Source: Oryzias latipes (taxonomy: Eukaryota; Chordata; Actinopteri; Beloniformes; Adrianichthyidae). From it: a stretch of DNA of 64,000 nucleotides. A program made the translations under genes and the position numbers. Of the stretch, positions 46,047-64,000 are shown in pieces. The notes below the pieces were generated by a model. That model was not told the DNA's origin and ran no database searches. It saw only the letters and a program-made list of their open reading frames with translations. Location of the stretch: contig NC_019870.2 of assembly GCF_002234675.1 (NCBI RefSeq), positions 1,384,485 through 1,448,484 of the forward strand. Reading direction: 5' to 3'. The first letter of the stretch is position 1; each line of letters starts with the position of its first letter.

Positions 46047-46894
46047 AGCGATTTCCACAATCCCTCCCTGTGTTCCTCTACTGTTTTTTTTTGTTTTGTT
46101 TTTGACACCAAGACCGTAATTTACTCTCTGGAAAAGAGACTGGCTGGAAGTTTTCTTCTCCTGTTTGCTTCCTTTTGTAAAAAACAGATGGTTGAAGGAC
46201 TCTGCCATAAATGTGGGTCTTTTTTTTTTTAACAGATTTTTATTGTCCATATCTGTTGGAGAGTTTTAGTCCAGCTGAAGCAGAAAAGGGGCTTTTCATT
46301 TTCAGTCATTGTAGTCAAAAATGAGAAACTCCAAGGGAAGGAATGGCTGTGAGAAGGTTTTATTCCCCTTAGAAGATGCCCCCGGTTGTGTTTTCTGTCA
46401 TCTGTTGTGTTCATGCTGTCGAACAACAAATTGCACTCCTGATGTAAAAATGTCTGAGGGATTCTTCTCTGGACGGGAAGCTCCACCTCCTCCCTTATCT
46501 GAAGGCGGGACTTCGAGGAACGTCTCTCACCTCCCGCCGTCTTCAGATGTTTGCGTCAGGCTCGACGTTCATTCTTTCGTTTTTAAAACCTCGACTTTGA
46601 CGCCTCCAGCTCGAGCAGAACCGGGTCAGAACGGTACGGTTTGGCTCTGCAGCAGAGGAAAGTCCACGTTACATGTCGAGGTTCTTCTGGGCGGGTCGAG
46701 GGGGGGGGGGGGGTGTTCAACACTGCTGTGTGCTTTTTGTTGCATCTATATTTCTGTCAGGTTTGGGGTTGAACATTAAAAACTTTGAATGCAGTTCTGG
46801 GCGTGTGATTTCCTGCAGCAGGTCTGGTGGCGTGCAGCCGTCCAGCTGGAGCCTTCTCACCAGCTGCATGTCCCTCATCAGGCTTCGGTTTTGT

Positions 46895-46979
46895 AATAAA
46901 GATGTGATCAACCAGATCCGTGACGTAGCTCTGTACAAACAGACTGGTTCAACTGAAAATCCCCAGATTTCATAATAAA
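46895..46979 (+). promoter_or_regulatory. tmed2: tmed2 poly(A) signals
   Basis: AATAAA at 46,895-46,900 and again at 46,974-46,979, about 0.85-0.93 kb past the stop codon. Both are repeated in copy 2 (53,148-53,153 and about 53,227-53,232). Confidence 0.55.
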
Positions 46980-47509
46980 GCCGATATTCTGTACGATTCT
47001 CTGATGTGTTTGTGGGCCCGTCTGTCAGGACACTGCCATAAGTCCCGGTCCGCAGGTCCATGGCGTGTTTATGGTTTCAGTGCACTAAACAGGGGGGGGG
47101 GCTTGTCTGGGGGTCCAAATCCAAAATTCAGTGACTTGGAAAGAGGTCTGCAAAAGAGTGCATTGTTGCCCTCAAGACTGGCAACAACGGCATTGATTTG
47201 AAACGTTAATGATCCAAGTTTTCCTCATCCGAACACAATGGATTCATCAATGGTCTTCATAAAACCATATTTATTAGATTTTACTTTGACAAATGGGAAA
47301 CGTCGTGGTTCAAAAAAGGTTCAAATTGTGTTAAAATCCAGGATGCTAGATAGTCCCACTCTGTATAGTGTTTAAGTGGCTTAGTGACGGAATTTGAACC
47401 ACTGACTGACCACGGCGTTCCAAACAGGAAGTGGCTCCAAAGCCAAAATCCCATGACTTACGCCGGCAGAAGAACCATTCTGGATCTGATTTTTTTTATA
47501 CCTTCATAA

Positions 47510-48060
47510 TCCTCATTCTTTCTTTCAAGTTATAAACTGACCAATCAGATGCCTCAATAAAAGTAGGTGGTTCCATAGCCCATTTTCACGTGGTAGGGGT
47601 GTGGCCTTCCAACAAGCTCACTCCTGATATGTAAAAGGGGTTGCCATAGAAACCATTACTTGGGGCGTGTCCAAATTCGAGGGCGAGTCTAGTCTTCAGT
47701 TAATTCCAGCCGTCACAGCTGGGAATGTCCTGTCGCCTAGCAACCGTGAGTGGAGTAGTGAAGGTTTTCCTGGCTCGTCTTGCATCTTGGGACATGATGG
47801 GAAGCAGAGAAGGAAACACCAGACCAATCTTGAAATCGGGAAAAAGAAGGCCGTGTTCGAAGGAGTCGTTGAATTTGGACGGTACTTGTCGCGGCGCTGC
47901 GACGTAAGCGGCCTTCAAATGCAGCCTAGGAAGAACGCGGCCCTCAGATTTGGACACAGTTTGGACCAATCACTGCTTACTGACCACGTCTGGCTCCAAC
48001 ATGGCGGCATCTGCACTGCATCGAGGAAAAATGGCGACTGAATGCACCTAATTTGGTTGA
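47510..48060 (-). repeat. Interspersed repeat downstream of tmed2 (family as 37.85 kb)
   Basis: It is the reverse complement of the repeat at 37,850-38,210 (shared 'ctgaccaatcagatgcctc', 'ggtaggggtgtggccttcc', 'tggctccaacatggcgg', 'aaatggcgactgaatgc'). The copy at 53,763-54,313 comes from the tandem duplication. Confidence 0.5.
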
Positions 48061-50022
48061 AGCTGGAAGTAAAAGAGGCGGGGCTAATGGAATTCTTAAT
48101 TCCAGCCACACCCACATCTTTCCACATATAACAGGTGAAAACTCAGGATCTATTCATGAGCGGGTTAGCAGAACTCAGTTACGGTTCATTCTAAGTCAAA
48201 TCAGAACAAGATCCAAATCTCTCAGTATCTGGATCTCCTTTTGCTGTTTGGGGCTTTTTGTGCATTTTTTACTTTACAATTTCCTTCCGTCAACTTTCCT
48301 TGAAAAGGTTTTTGTGGCAATGCTTGGCATCCATCTTTTTAATATAACCCCCTCTTCTGTGTATACAGAGATATTTTATTATATTACACAATAGTTACAC
48401 AATGAACCTGAAACTCCAAAAAACAAAACTCAACTTTGAGCAGGGAACCTGAATTTTTTTATTGCAAAAGTTACTAAAAGTGAGATCAAACTGTTTGATA
48501 ACAAAGATCTAATGTCTGGAGACTAAACTAAAAATGTATAAATGCAACAAAGCAAAAGACAAAGTCTAAACAATGTGGAAATTGTCTTAAACACCAGATG
48601 AAGCTCCATTCTGAGGATTTATTCCAGCTTTGTTTAAAATCAAAAGTCTCAAAGCAAAATACTTTAGTTTTTTTAATTAACTATACTCATGGGAGAGGTC
48701 AGTGTCATTCCCCCATCATGGTAAACTGACCGTGGGCGTTTTTCCTCTGTATCTTTGTGTTTGCTCCAATAATTGATTATTAGTCGTTTTAACTTTGTGT
48801 TAATTGGCTGAGCTGGAGGCGTCCGTCCTCCTGGTTTCTACCAGACCTGCTGCTGTTCCTATAATGATCTGCACACACAGACCCTGACCCTCTCTTCAGA
48901 TTCCAATGCTTAGGAACATTTAGATAGATTTTAATCAAAGCTGTTCAGTTAGGTTCATTAATAAATCATTAGTTCAGAAATGACTCATAAAAGGCAAAAA
49001 CCTCAAACTGAGCTTCAATAATTAAGCAGTTTTGATTCAAGTCATTCCAAATGTTTCAACAGAAACAGATTTTCTTCCTTTTATAATCATAATAACAATA
49101 ATATATATTTATTAAAGGACTCCATTTATTTGCAAAAACAGAAAAGGTCAATTTTTGTGTCTGATCTTTCAGTTTGAAAACCAATTAGCACTTATTGGAA
49201 ACTTAATTGCAGATGGATAGACATGCAATTCAAAATTAAGAGAGAACATTAGATTAAAAAAAAGGATATTTTAAATATTGAAATATACCAACTGTTTGTT
49301 AAGAGAAGGAGAAACTAAGGAGCCCCTTCAGGGGTTTAGAGTGCCTGGGATGTCAAAGAACCAGAAGAAATTAAGAAATAAAAGGTTTTGGACAACTGCT
49401 AAGTTACCAGCAGTTCTCAAAATATTTTCCAACCTCTTGATGGCTAAAATTTGTTCTGTGCAGAGAACATTTTGGAACCTGAATATCTCCCAATAACTGA
49501 ATGCTTTTGAATGAACTCCTTTTGGTTTCTACAGAGGACATTTGGCACTTCTCAGTGGTACCTAACGTGGAGGTGTGGGGCTCTGGGATTTGTAGTTTTT
49601 TGTAGTATTGGGCTTTCAGTGACTCATTCATGAAGCTACTTGGATGAGTTGTTAAACACTTCATGAAGATTCCAGATGCCACGACTCAACTGCAAGGCAT
49701 CACCTGGGGGCAGGTGAATCTTTATCGACAGAAGAATACGTTACAAAATGTGCTTTGCAATTTTTATAAAAAGCAATTCCACCTTAAATCTGATGAATAC
49801 TTTTCATACTCTCTGCAACATCAACTCCTCCCAAGCCTTTGGTAATCATCATCAAGCCCTGCTCGTACCTGATGAAGATGGTGGAGGCGTTTTGGAGGGT
49901 CGTCCAGCTTGAAGGTTTATTTAAGGTCAAAAGAAAAACTCAGATTAAAGTCCAAACTTTGAACAGAACTCGTCAAAACCTTCACTTTGTTTTCCTTTTT
50001 TTGATGTAATTTTTCTTTTTTT
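48061..50022. other. Non-coding right part of duplication copy 1
   Basis: AT-rich DNA downstream of tmed2 with no recognisable exon. It ends in a T-run that forms the junction with copy 2. Confidence 0.5.
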
Positions 50023-56276
<6,254 letters not shown>

Positions 56277-56502
56277 GATGGTGGACATCAAGATTTTTAG
56301 GGGGAGAACACAATGAATGTTTATTTTATTAATTGTATCAATTCATCTCAACAGTAGCAAAAAAGCTTCACACCATCATACCACCACCACCCTGTATTTG
56401 GTAGCAAATCAAAAATATGTTTTATTCAGACTAATAATAAACATTTTTTAGATACAGTTCTGACACTCCTTTGTGAATAGACGTTATTTGTGTATTATAT
56501 TG

Positions 56503-56575
56503 AATAGAATAGAATAGAATAGAATAGAATAGAATAGAATAGAATAGAATAGAATAGAATAGAATAGAATAGAAT
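56503..56575. repeat. (AATAG)n microsatellite
   Basis: About 14 perfect pentamers. Confidence 0.95.
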
Positions 56576-56820
56576 ACACACCGTTGTCACTGTTCACATG
56601 TGCAAGGATGTTAGAAGCTGCCACGATATCGGTGGAGAGACATCATATGCATAATATAAGCATTTAGGTTATGAGCACAAAGTGTGCTGAATACGGTAAT
56701 TAGATAAAACAGGTATATTGCAAATAAAATAATAATAAATCAATAGGAGAATAAAAACCATTCTGTCAATAAAAAAGTTTAATAAGAAATTATGTTGAGG
56801 CTAAAAATAAATACATAAAC

Positions 56821-57012
<192 letters not shown>

Positions 57013-57296
57013 CACGTCATCAACAGGATTTTTCTGGGGGGGGTCAACCCCAGAAAAATTCTTTTTGATAAATCTGTGCATGTATGTTTTATTTTACGTA
57101 GACATTTTTAACTCGTTTTCAAATACATTTCTTTTTCGTGATTAATTCTCCTCAGATCACGGAATCATCTGATTGGTCATCTCGACCCCAAAAATGCCAC
57201 AATCATCACATAGGATGATGGCGTGGAGATTTCGACCAATCAGATTAGCCGCTGGGGGCGGAACCAACTTGTTGATTGCGTTGTGTCGACCATCAC

Positions 57297-57308
57297 TGCG
57301 CATGCGCA
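57297..57308. promoter_or_regulatory. NRF1-type palindrome in the pitpnb promoter
   Basis: TGCGCATGCGCA matches the consensus YGCGCAYGCGCR for NRF1 exactly, 15 bp upstream of the pitpnb ATG in a GC-rich, TATA-less stretch. Such sites are typical of housekeeping promoters. Transcription probably begins close by, giving a very short 5' UTR, or the first exon is longer and the site lies within it. Confidence 0.6.
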
Positions 57309-57323
57309 GGCCCGGTGACGAAG

Positions 57324-58379
57324 ATGGTGCTCATCAAGGAATAGTGAGTCTCAAGTATTTCTTTTCTCTTACAGTCTTTTTTTCTCCTACTTTTCACAAA
57401 GTCTGTTTATTGCATAAGAGAAGCGAACACTCATTTACGTCCGTGAATCTTGCAATGAGTTTTTTTTAGCCCTTTAGTGGGTAAAAAGCCAGCTTAAAGC
57501 GGAGTGGATCAGGACGTGGATAACGGGACACACCGGTCTTTTTTAGGCGTTGCTAGCACAAGCTAACGGTAGCTTCGGGATTAGCTCTTTAGTGGTGGAA
57601 AGGTTGCTGTATAGTTGCCAGTCGTTCAAAATCGGTCCCTAAATGTTTCTACGGCGGAAAAAAACTGCCGCCTTCTGTGCAGTTTAGCGTTTAGCCGCGC
57701 AAAGTGTCGTAATGTTAAGCTGCTGTCGCGTGAGTGACAGATTAAGGTTTCGTCGCTGTCGGATTTAAAGCTGCCAGCTAACGCGGCTAGCAGCTAGCAT
57801 GACTATTCGCCCAGTTGAGGTTTTAAGCCATTTTCCTGGAACCGGGTTTGCAGCTGAGGTTCGGGGAACCTTTAAAGGAACTGGACCAGATTATTGGTCT
57901 GTCTGTCGGGATCATGTAAGAGCGGCACCCTGCGAGCTAACGGCAGCCTCTGGGTGTTACTGTGTCGGCGCTAGCTAGCTTCGGTCAGCTAGCACTGGTT
58001 GTTCTGCATAGTAAACCTACAGTTGTCTAAATAAAGACGCTTTTGAGCTTTTTAAACACTTTTGTGTTTGGAAAAGCTTGTTTTTTTTACTAAATGCAAT
58101 GGTACATGTAGTTTTTACAAACCTCCGAAATGAGTTGGTCATGAAACACAAACAGGAGTCTCTTCTCTACAACACTCTCTGTGTGGAAAAAGCACATTTA
58201 ACTACATTGTTTCTTTAATATTTTTTAACTTTAACACAAATATAAAGGGAAGAAATGTCTTCCCTTTATATTTGTACAACAAAAGCATACATCTGAAGTA
58301 TTATTCACAGATGGTGTGCACCTCTTACCTCTTTTGTTTATAATATTCTTATTAGTTCAGATTTACCTTTACTCAGCAG

Positions 58380-58462
<83 letters not shown>

Positions 58463-61400
58463 CACAGTTGAGCCAAAATGTTATTAAGGCACACAATGCA
58501 TTAAAAATAATATTAATTTCATTATTTTTTTGTTATTGGCAAACATAACACCTGCCTTTTAAAAGTTGTCACTTCATTTTGTTTATCTATTTGTCTCGTG
58601 AAGCTGCTGGAACCATGAAAAGCTTGAGTTGTTGAGGGTTTGATTAGCTTGGGTTATTCTGTACACGTTCTTTTTTGTAAAATACCTGCATTCTACCTGC
58701 TAGACTTTTTTTCTTCCTGCTAAACACCTCCCATGTAAATATGAAATCCTGGAGTTTATTTGTAGGCCGGATCTTTGCCTGATGTTTGTAGATCTGTTGT
58801 GGTCACCAAATGTGTATTTGGACTTGAATAGTACTTGTACATATAATCACATTGGTCCAGCTGAAATTAAAAAAAAGGTTTCGAGTAAACCTGTTAGTTT
58901 TTTATTTATTTAAATAACTTGACTCTACTTGTCTGCTTTACAGTGCAGATCTAAAAGCAAAATAAGTTCACAACAACACACACAATGCTGAAGTGACTGC
59001 ATTTCTCACCTTTCAAGCAGACAAAATTAAAAAAAATTTCATCCACAATTTAGAGCTGTAATACCTCTGATAACGCTATCAGAAAGCCACAATTATGTCA
59101 GGCTGAAAGGGAGCAGAACCTATGAGTGTTAATCCAATTTTGTGGCAGCTAACCATCTTCTTCTAATAACCCGTCGGCTAAAACCCACCTCCCACACAGT
59201 TTCACACCGATGAGTGTTTCCAAGCTAATCTGTCCATGTACTTTACTGGTGGGGAGGTAAATGACCCAAAACAGGAGGAAAAAAATCTGCGACCAAAGTG
59301 AACAAACGTAATGATTACATCTGAGTTTACATCATGCCAAAGTCTCTAAAAGTGCATCCCTGCTTGAAACTCAGCATTAAGGGGTTTGATTGGGGGTTAA
59401 ACCACCGAATGCTTCCAGAGCGCAGCTGTCTGGAGCTTGCCACTTCCTCAGGGGAGGGTTCAATTGCAGAGAACGAATTTTACACACCACAATGACTGAC
59501 AGCTGATGGGAGTGTCGCTTCAGGTGTGGCTCCCGCTCCTCCATGGATGTTAAGCAAGACACTGAACCCCTTGATGCTTCTGGTGGCCTGGTTAGCGCCG
59601 TGCATGGCAGCTCCGCCCCCTGTGTGCGTGTTTGTACATTACATGTTTGGTTTGAGACGTTACAGATGCAGATTACCATCAAGTCGGCCAGGGGGCTAAA
59701 CACCCCCTGTCTTCATTATCTTTAGCTCACGTGATAATCTCTGGTTACTACCAGAGCTGGCCAGCATGTGCCGCAAATGCTCTGTAATTCCCACAATGCA
59801 CTGCAAAGGCTGTTCCGTGTCTGGAAAGGGCTCAGAGCGAGAGTCCTCTTTGAATGGGGGTAAAGAATAGGGGTGTGCCAAAATATCGATATGGTGATAT
59901 ATCGCGATATTTAGTCCCGTGATTGATTCTCGATGCGTTTTCATAAAGTATCCATCTATTATTTACGTCTGAAGACTCTGTAAAACGTTATATTAATCGT
60001 CCTTTGGTAGGACGATTCTTCGGAGGGTAGATGGGGCGCTCGTTGCGAGATTGGCTGTCGGACGGAGGAAGAGAATACACAAACAAAAATGGCGGAGGGG
60101 AAAAACAAGGAAAATAGTGAGAGCAGAGGCAATAACACACTGGATTGCTGTTTACATGTACAAGTGGCTCCGTCCCTGCAGTGACATGGAGAACGAGGGA
60201 TTTCAGTTTTTTTTGAATGCATCAGAGCCACACTTTGACATCTCTGAAATACTGAAACAATGATCCCTGCACTGGACGCCCAGACCAGAGCTATGTTTGA
60301 GATGGAAACAGCAGACAGAGGGGTATCCCTGCCCTTAGACCCCCCTTCTCCTCAAAAGGTGGACAAGCGGCGTCTTGACGCCAAAAAGGTTCTCCAGAAA
60401 AACATGAACATATAAACATACATCACAGCTTTTCCCCAAACGTTATAACTTAAAGGAAGGCGGTTCAGTTCCTGTTAAATCAGTTACTCAAAGTTCAACT
60501 GCGTTCGTTGCTCCTCGTTCCTTAACCGTTTGGTTTGATCAAAAGCGTCTGTCCTTGTTTCCATGGTGATTTGCTATAAAAATGTTCTCCCTAAAAGGCA
60601 TTTTAAACGTGAGAAGTTTCAGGTTTAAATCTAAAATAAATTTTTGTTCAGGCCTGCTTTTACTTTACTGTGCAGCATAGTTTGGTTATTGTCGATCCAA
60701 ACAGCAGAAAGGTAGTTCCTTTGAGCAATGTCACATGGTTGAAGGTTCAGCAACACCAACTCTTTCTGTAAAGTATACAGGGATGTTTGGTCATTTAAAA
60801 TACCACAAAAAGTGTTTACATCTACTAGTGTTTGAAGCTTTAAGTTCAGAATAAGAAATCAGCAGCTGTTGAAGCTTAAACGATCCAGCAGAGCTGATTA
60901 AATTGACCGTAATTGTTTAGCAGTGTGTTTTCCAGGTTGTCATTGAAGGTGTCTAAATCTGTCAAGTCCTGGTTCCTCCAGGCTTCTGCCAGCTTCATGG
61001 TGGCGGCGAGCGTCTGTTTCTGCTCTTAACGGGACGCCGGCTCAGTCTGCGAACAGCAGCCGCTTCATGTGTGCATTAAGGGCGGGGCTCCAATCAGAGC
61101 AGGACACCTCCCCGATATCTGGATTCATCGTTGAACACATCCATACTTTTTGATCTTTGTGTGGCAGTTTTGGCGTCTCTACAGACAAGCTTCAGATGAG
61201 GAGGAACTATTTCCTGTTTCAGCTCCAGGGCAGCTCTGATTTTGTTTTTCTGACTTTAAATGTGAATCTGTTGTTTTGTTTCTGAGTGAGCCGCAGGCGT
61301 CTGAATTCTCATATCTTCCTCATCTGAAAGCCTGTGTGCTGAATGTGAAGATGAGCGCTTGGTTCTATCAGGGCCCAGACAGAAGGGTGTGAGATCTTTG

Positions 61401-63695
61401 TGTTATTTGTGGGTTCCTTGTGTTCACATTTCCTCCTCTCTGTCTCCTTTCGCCGTCTTCGCCGCCCGGCGTTTTCCTCCCAGCCGTGTTGTGTTGCCGG
61501 TCTCTGTGGAAGAGGTGAGTCAAGTTTTTAAGACAGATATTTTGTTCATTTGTTCTTGTAAAGAAAAGGCTTCATGGAGCTTTTTGTGGTGGTGCTGTGG
61601 AGTTCAGACGTCCATCACAGACGCAGTTTGATGCTCATCCTTCTTCTGAACAACAGGACAGTTTCATCCATCAGCAAAAATCCTGATTATTAACATTTAA
61701 AAATATGACATATTCTTACATAGTAGGTAATCATTTAGCCAGGACTCCCCCCAAAAAGAGATTTTTAATCTCAATGGGACATTTCCTGGATAAATAAAGG
61801 TTAAAAATAAATAAATAATAATATCAATTATTAATACAAGAATTTAATATAATAAAAATGCTGTATTAATAGTTTTACAGCTGCGTTGAGAGGTCCGATG
61901 ATGCCTTTATGGTGTCAGGCGTGGCGATCTAGCAGCAGTGCATTTTGAGCCATGGTGCCGTGTTCAGCAAAGTATTTGGGATGGATCAACCAATCAGTGA
62001 CTGACCTTTGGCATCAGTGGGTGGAGTCCAAAACCAACAGGGAGCAGAATCTGATCGTTCTCCTCCTGGACCTTGATATTCTTCTTAGTGGTATGGAGAC
62101 GATAATAAAAAAAAAAAGTTCCTCTAACTGTATTCGTTTTTTTTTTTTTTTTCGTTGGCCTACTGCGGGACAGCAGGTCGTCACACTGGGTCACAGAATG
62201 AAGGAAGTACCGCTGAAACCGCCGTCATTCAGACCAGCTCCTGCAGTAGACGGTGAAGCTCACCGTACCGGGAGAATCTCTGAATGATGTCATGAACCCA
62301 GACACGGAGATAACCGATGCTTTGTAGAAATCTTCAAAAGGAATAAACCTGATCTCTAAACATCATTTGCGTCTTTCATCACCGTGAACAAGGTGTACGG
62401 CTACTCTGGTACAGTCAAAGCTTCCATGTAGCGATGGAGCTTTTGACAGTAGCTCCTCCCACATGCGGCATGAGCATCAACTCTATGATCAAATCTTTGG
62501 TCGAGCGCTGAGCAGCGAATTTGACTCGTGAACCGAGCTCGACGTAAGTTTTAAACTTTAGCAGCCTCTAGAGGCTGCATCCTGGATGCCTCCGCCGGCT
62601 CCGGGTCCTGTCTTAATCGACCCCTTTTTTCCCAGGTAACCTGATGATTTGTGGCTGTGGTTAAGGCTGCCCGCTCACTCCGTCTGTTTCTCTGCTTTGC
62701 AGTATCAAGTTGGGCAGCTTTACTCTGTGGCAGAGGCCAGCAAGAATGAGACCGGAGGAGGCGAAGGCATCGAAGTCCTCAAAAATGAGCCCTATGAGAA
62801 GGAAGGGGAGAAGGGACAATACACACACAAAATATACCATCTAAAGAGGCAAGTGGAGGTCCACGTACGCTGAACATGCCTGTTTGAGTCGCTCCTGGTT
62901 CCTCTTTTAGCTTCGTTATTTTCTGATTTATGATCATTATCACTGTTTGTGGTATTTAATTCATGATACAGTGGAATTTTAAACCTTTTTTTAACAGTCC
63001 TATAAACTGTAGCTATCAAAAAAGTCAAGGTCGTATTTCCATCTTTTCATGAGGCTGAAACTGTCCAGGTGCTTCAGACCTTCAGGGAAAAACAAAAACA
63101 TCCGGTTCTCTACTAATCTTAAGAAAAAAATAATAATAATCCAAAATCTAAAGTGAGCTTTTATTTTGAAGTTTTCTGGCTGTGAAGAACGTTTGCAAAT
63201 ATTTAAAGGAACGGCATGCAGTCATCTGCATACGTTTACACGGCTCCAAGTTTCTATAACGTGAAGCCCTTCCTCCTTTGACAAAAGCATCAGTTAGGTC
63301 ATTAGTGTCATTTGTGTCCTCTGTAAAAAGGTAAATCTGCAGATTTTACTCGGAGCCTCTGCTCATCTGAGCTCACAGCAAACGTGAAGCTGCCAAGTTT
63401 GTATTCGCTCTAAGATGATGAGAGGAAAGGAGGCCTGGATCTTCTCCTGAAGGTTTGTCTTCCTCTGTGCAGCAAAGTCCCGGGCTACGTAAAGATGATC
63501 GCACCCGAGGGAGCCTTAGTTTTTCACGAAAAGGCTTGGAACGCGTATCCATACTGTCGCACCAGTAAGTTGACAAAGATTCCCATCAGGCATCCCTGTT
63601 CGGTTTGAAAGTGTTTTCTAAACCCGACAGACTTGACGCTAACAGGATCTTTGTCTTTCTCTCTTTTTTTTGCTCCTTCCTCTGCAGTCGTGACG
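57324..63695 (+). CDS. pitpnb: Phosphatidylinositol transfer protein beta, N-terminal 99 residues (runs off the window)
   Basis: Class I PITP that exchanges phosphatidylinositol for phosphatidylcholine (beta also sphingomyelin) between membranes, mainly at the Golgi. Coding exons: 57324-57343, 61484-61514, 62703-62848, 63473-63564, 63688-63695; later exons lie beyond the right edge. The start is [23 protein letters not shown], then [19 protein letters not shown] and the YTHKIYHL segment with the Thr-x-Lys lipid-head contact (residues 58-60), and [16 protein letters not shown]. Ile4, KNEPYEK, HLKSKVP and [16 protein letters not shown] fit beta better than alpha. Intron 3 uses a GC donor (AG|gcaagt); the others are GT. 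Intron 1 is 4.1 kb, and GCTAGC-like motifs cluster in its first 650 bp. Confidence 0.93.
58236..58275. repeat. Perfect 18-bp stem, 4-nt loop, pitpnb intron 1
   Basis: 58,236-58,253 (acaaatataaagggaaga) is the exact reverse complement of 58,258-58,275, with the loop aatg. It is a strong cruciform candidate. Confidence 0.9.
58382..58459. repeat. (AT)n microsatellite, pitpnb intron 1
   Basis: About 39 AT dinucleotides, about 107 bp downstream of the hairpin. Confidence 0.95.
59874..60320 (+). mobile_element. DNA-transposon remnant, pitpnb intron 1
   Basis: It begins 'aggggtgtgccaaaatatcg' followed by 'atatggtgatatatcgcgat', a terminal pattern I associate with fish hAT-like elements. A short broken frame starts at the ATG near 60,090 ([11 protein letters not shown]). 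Stops appear soon after, and the right end is not visible. Confidence 0.45.
61725..61815 (+). mobile_element. LINE-type 3' tail, pitpnb intron 2
   Basis: 'agagatttttaatctcaatggg' type sequence followed by 'cctggataaataaaggtt' and an AT-rich (AAAT)n tail. This is the common 3' end of a fish non-LTR element; nothing of the coding part is present. Confidence 0.45.
63688..63695 (+). CDS. pitpnb: 8-nt microexon of pitpnb
   Basis: ctctgcag|TCGTGACG|gtaagtt. It completes the Ile codon begun by the previous exon (A at 63,564) and adds Val and Thr. The protein then reads CRT-IVT as in vertebrate PITPNB and ends in phase 0. Skipping the exon would shift the frame, so it must be constitutive. Confidence 0.8.
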
Positions 63696-64000
63696 GTAAG
63701 TTATCAAAGATTTTAGTAATTTTAGTCATCTGAAGCCCTTAGAACTCAAATGTGATTAGTTTAACAAGTAGTTCTGTGGAAAAAGGATTAAAAAAAACTC
63801 TTTTAAATAAAAAGGAAAATAGTTTCTTTTCACTTCTGCAGACGTTTTGCAGATTAATTTGATGCAGATCTTTAAAAACATTGTATCATAAAAGCCTTAC
63901 TAGAATGAAGAATTGTTTTATTCAAGCAATCAAAACAAGCAAAATCTAAAATAGCAAAAGAATTCTATGTCTACACAAAGTAGGGACCACAAATTAGTTC

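Overview
The window is nuclear DNA of a ray-finned fish. It holds spliced vertebrate genes with GT-AG introns, an L2-type LINE carrying a tRNA-derived fish SINE, many DNA-transposon relics and dense microsatellites. Exon sequence and gene order suggest a percomorph teleost, but I cannot name the species.

Three protein-coding genes are supported. ptpn11 (SHP2 tyrosine phosphatase) lies on the minus strand at 41,176 to 23,557, with all 15 coding exons present (596 aa). tmed2 (p24beta1 cargo receptor) lies on the plus strand at 43,062 to 46,046 (201 aa), head to head with ptpn11 about 1.9 kb away. pitpnb (phosphatidylinositol transfer protein beta) starts at 57,324 on the plus strand and runs off the right edge after its first five coding exons (99 residues). 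The products work in separate processes (receptor tyrosine kinase/RAS signalling, ER-Golgi vesicle traffic, lipid transfer at the Golgi) and no joint pathway is implied.

Layout: 1-23 kb has no firmly identified gene. It holds an L2 LINE interrupted by a SINE (2.2-4.2 kb), a 3.2 kb array of a 17-bp unit, a 7 kb array of 8/11-bp units, and a 3.3 kb nested inverted-repeat transposon. One weak first-exon candidate lies on the minus strand near 8 kb. 23-41 kb is ptpn11, with a perfect-phase pentanucleotide array and at least four DNA transposons in its introns. 43-56 kb holds tmed2 and a nearly identical 6.25 kb direct tandem duplication covering exons 2-4 but not exon 1. 56-64 kb starts with a (GATA)n array and an NRF1-type palindrome, then pitpnb.

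The points most worth a second look are the tmed2 tandem duplication with its microhomology junction, an 18-nt in-frame tmed2 microexon, an 8-nt microexon and a GC-AG intron in pitpnb, a Tyr62-to-Phe change in SHP2, and three large arrays (about 11 kb in total) whose variants suggest specific mutational rules.
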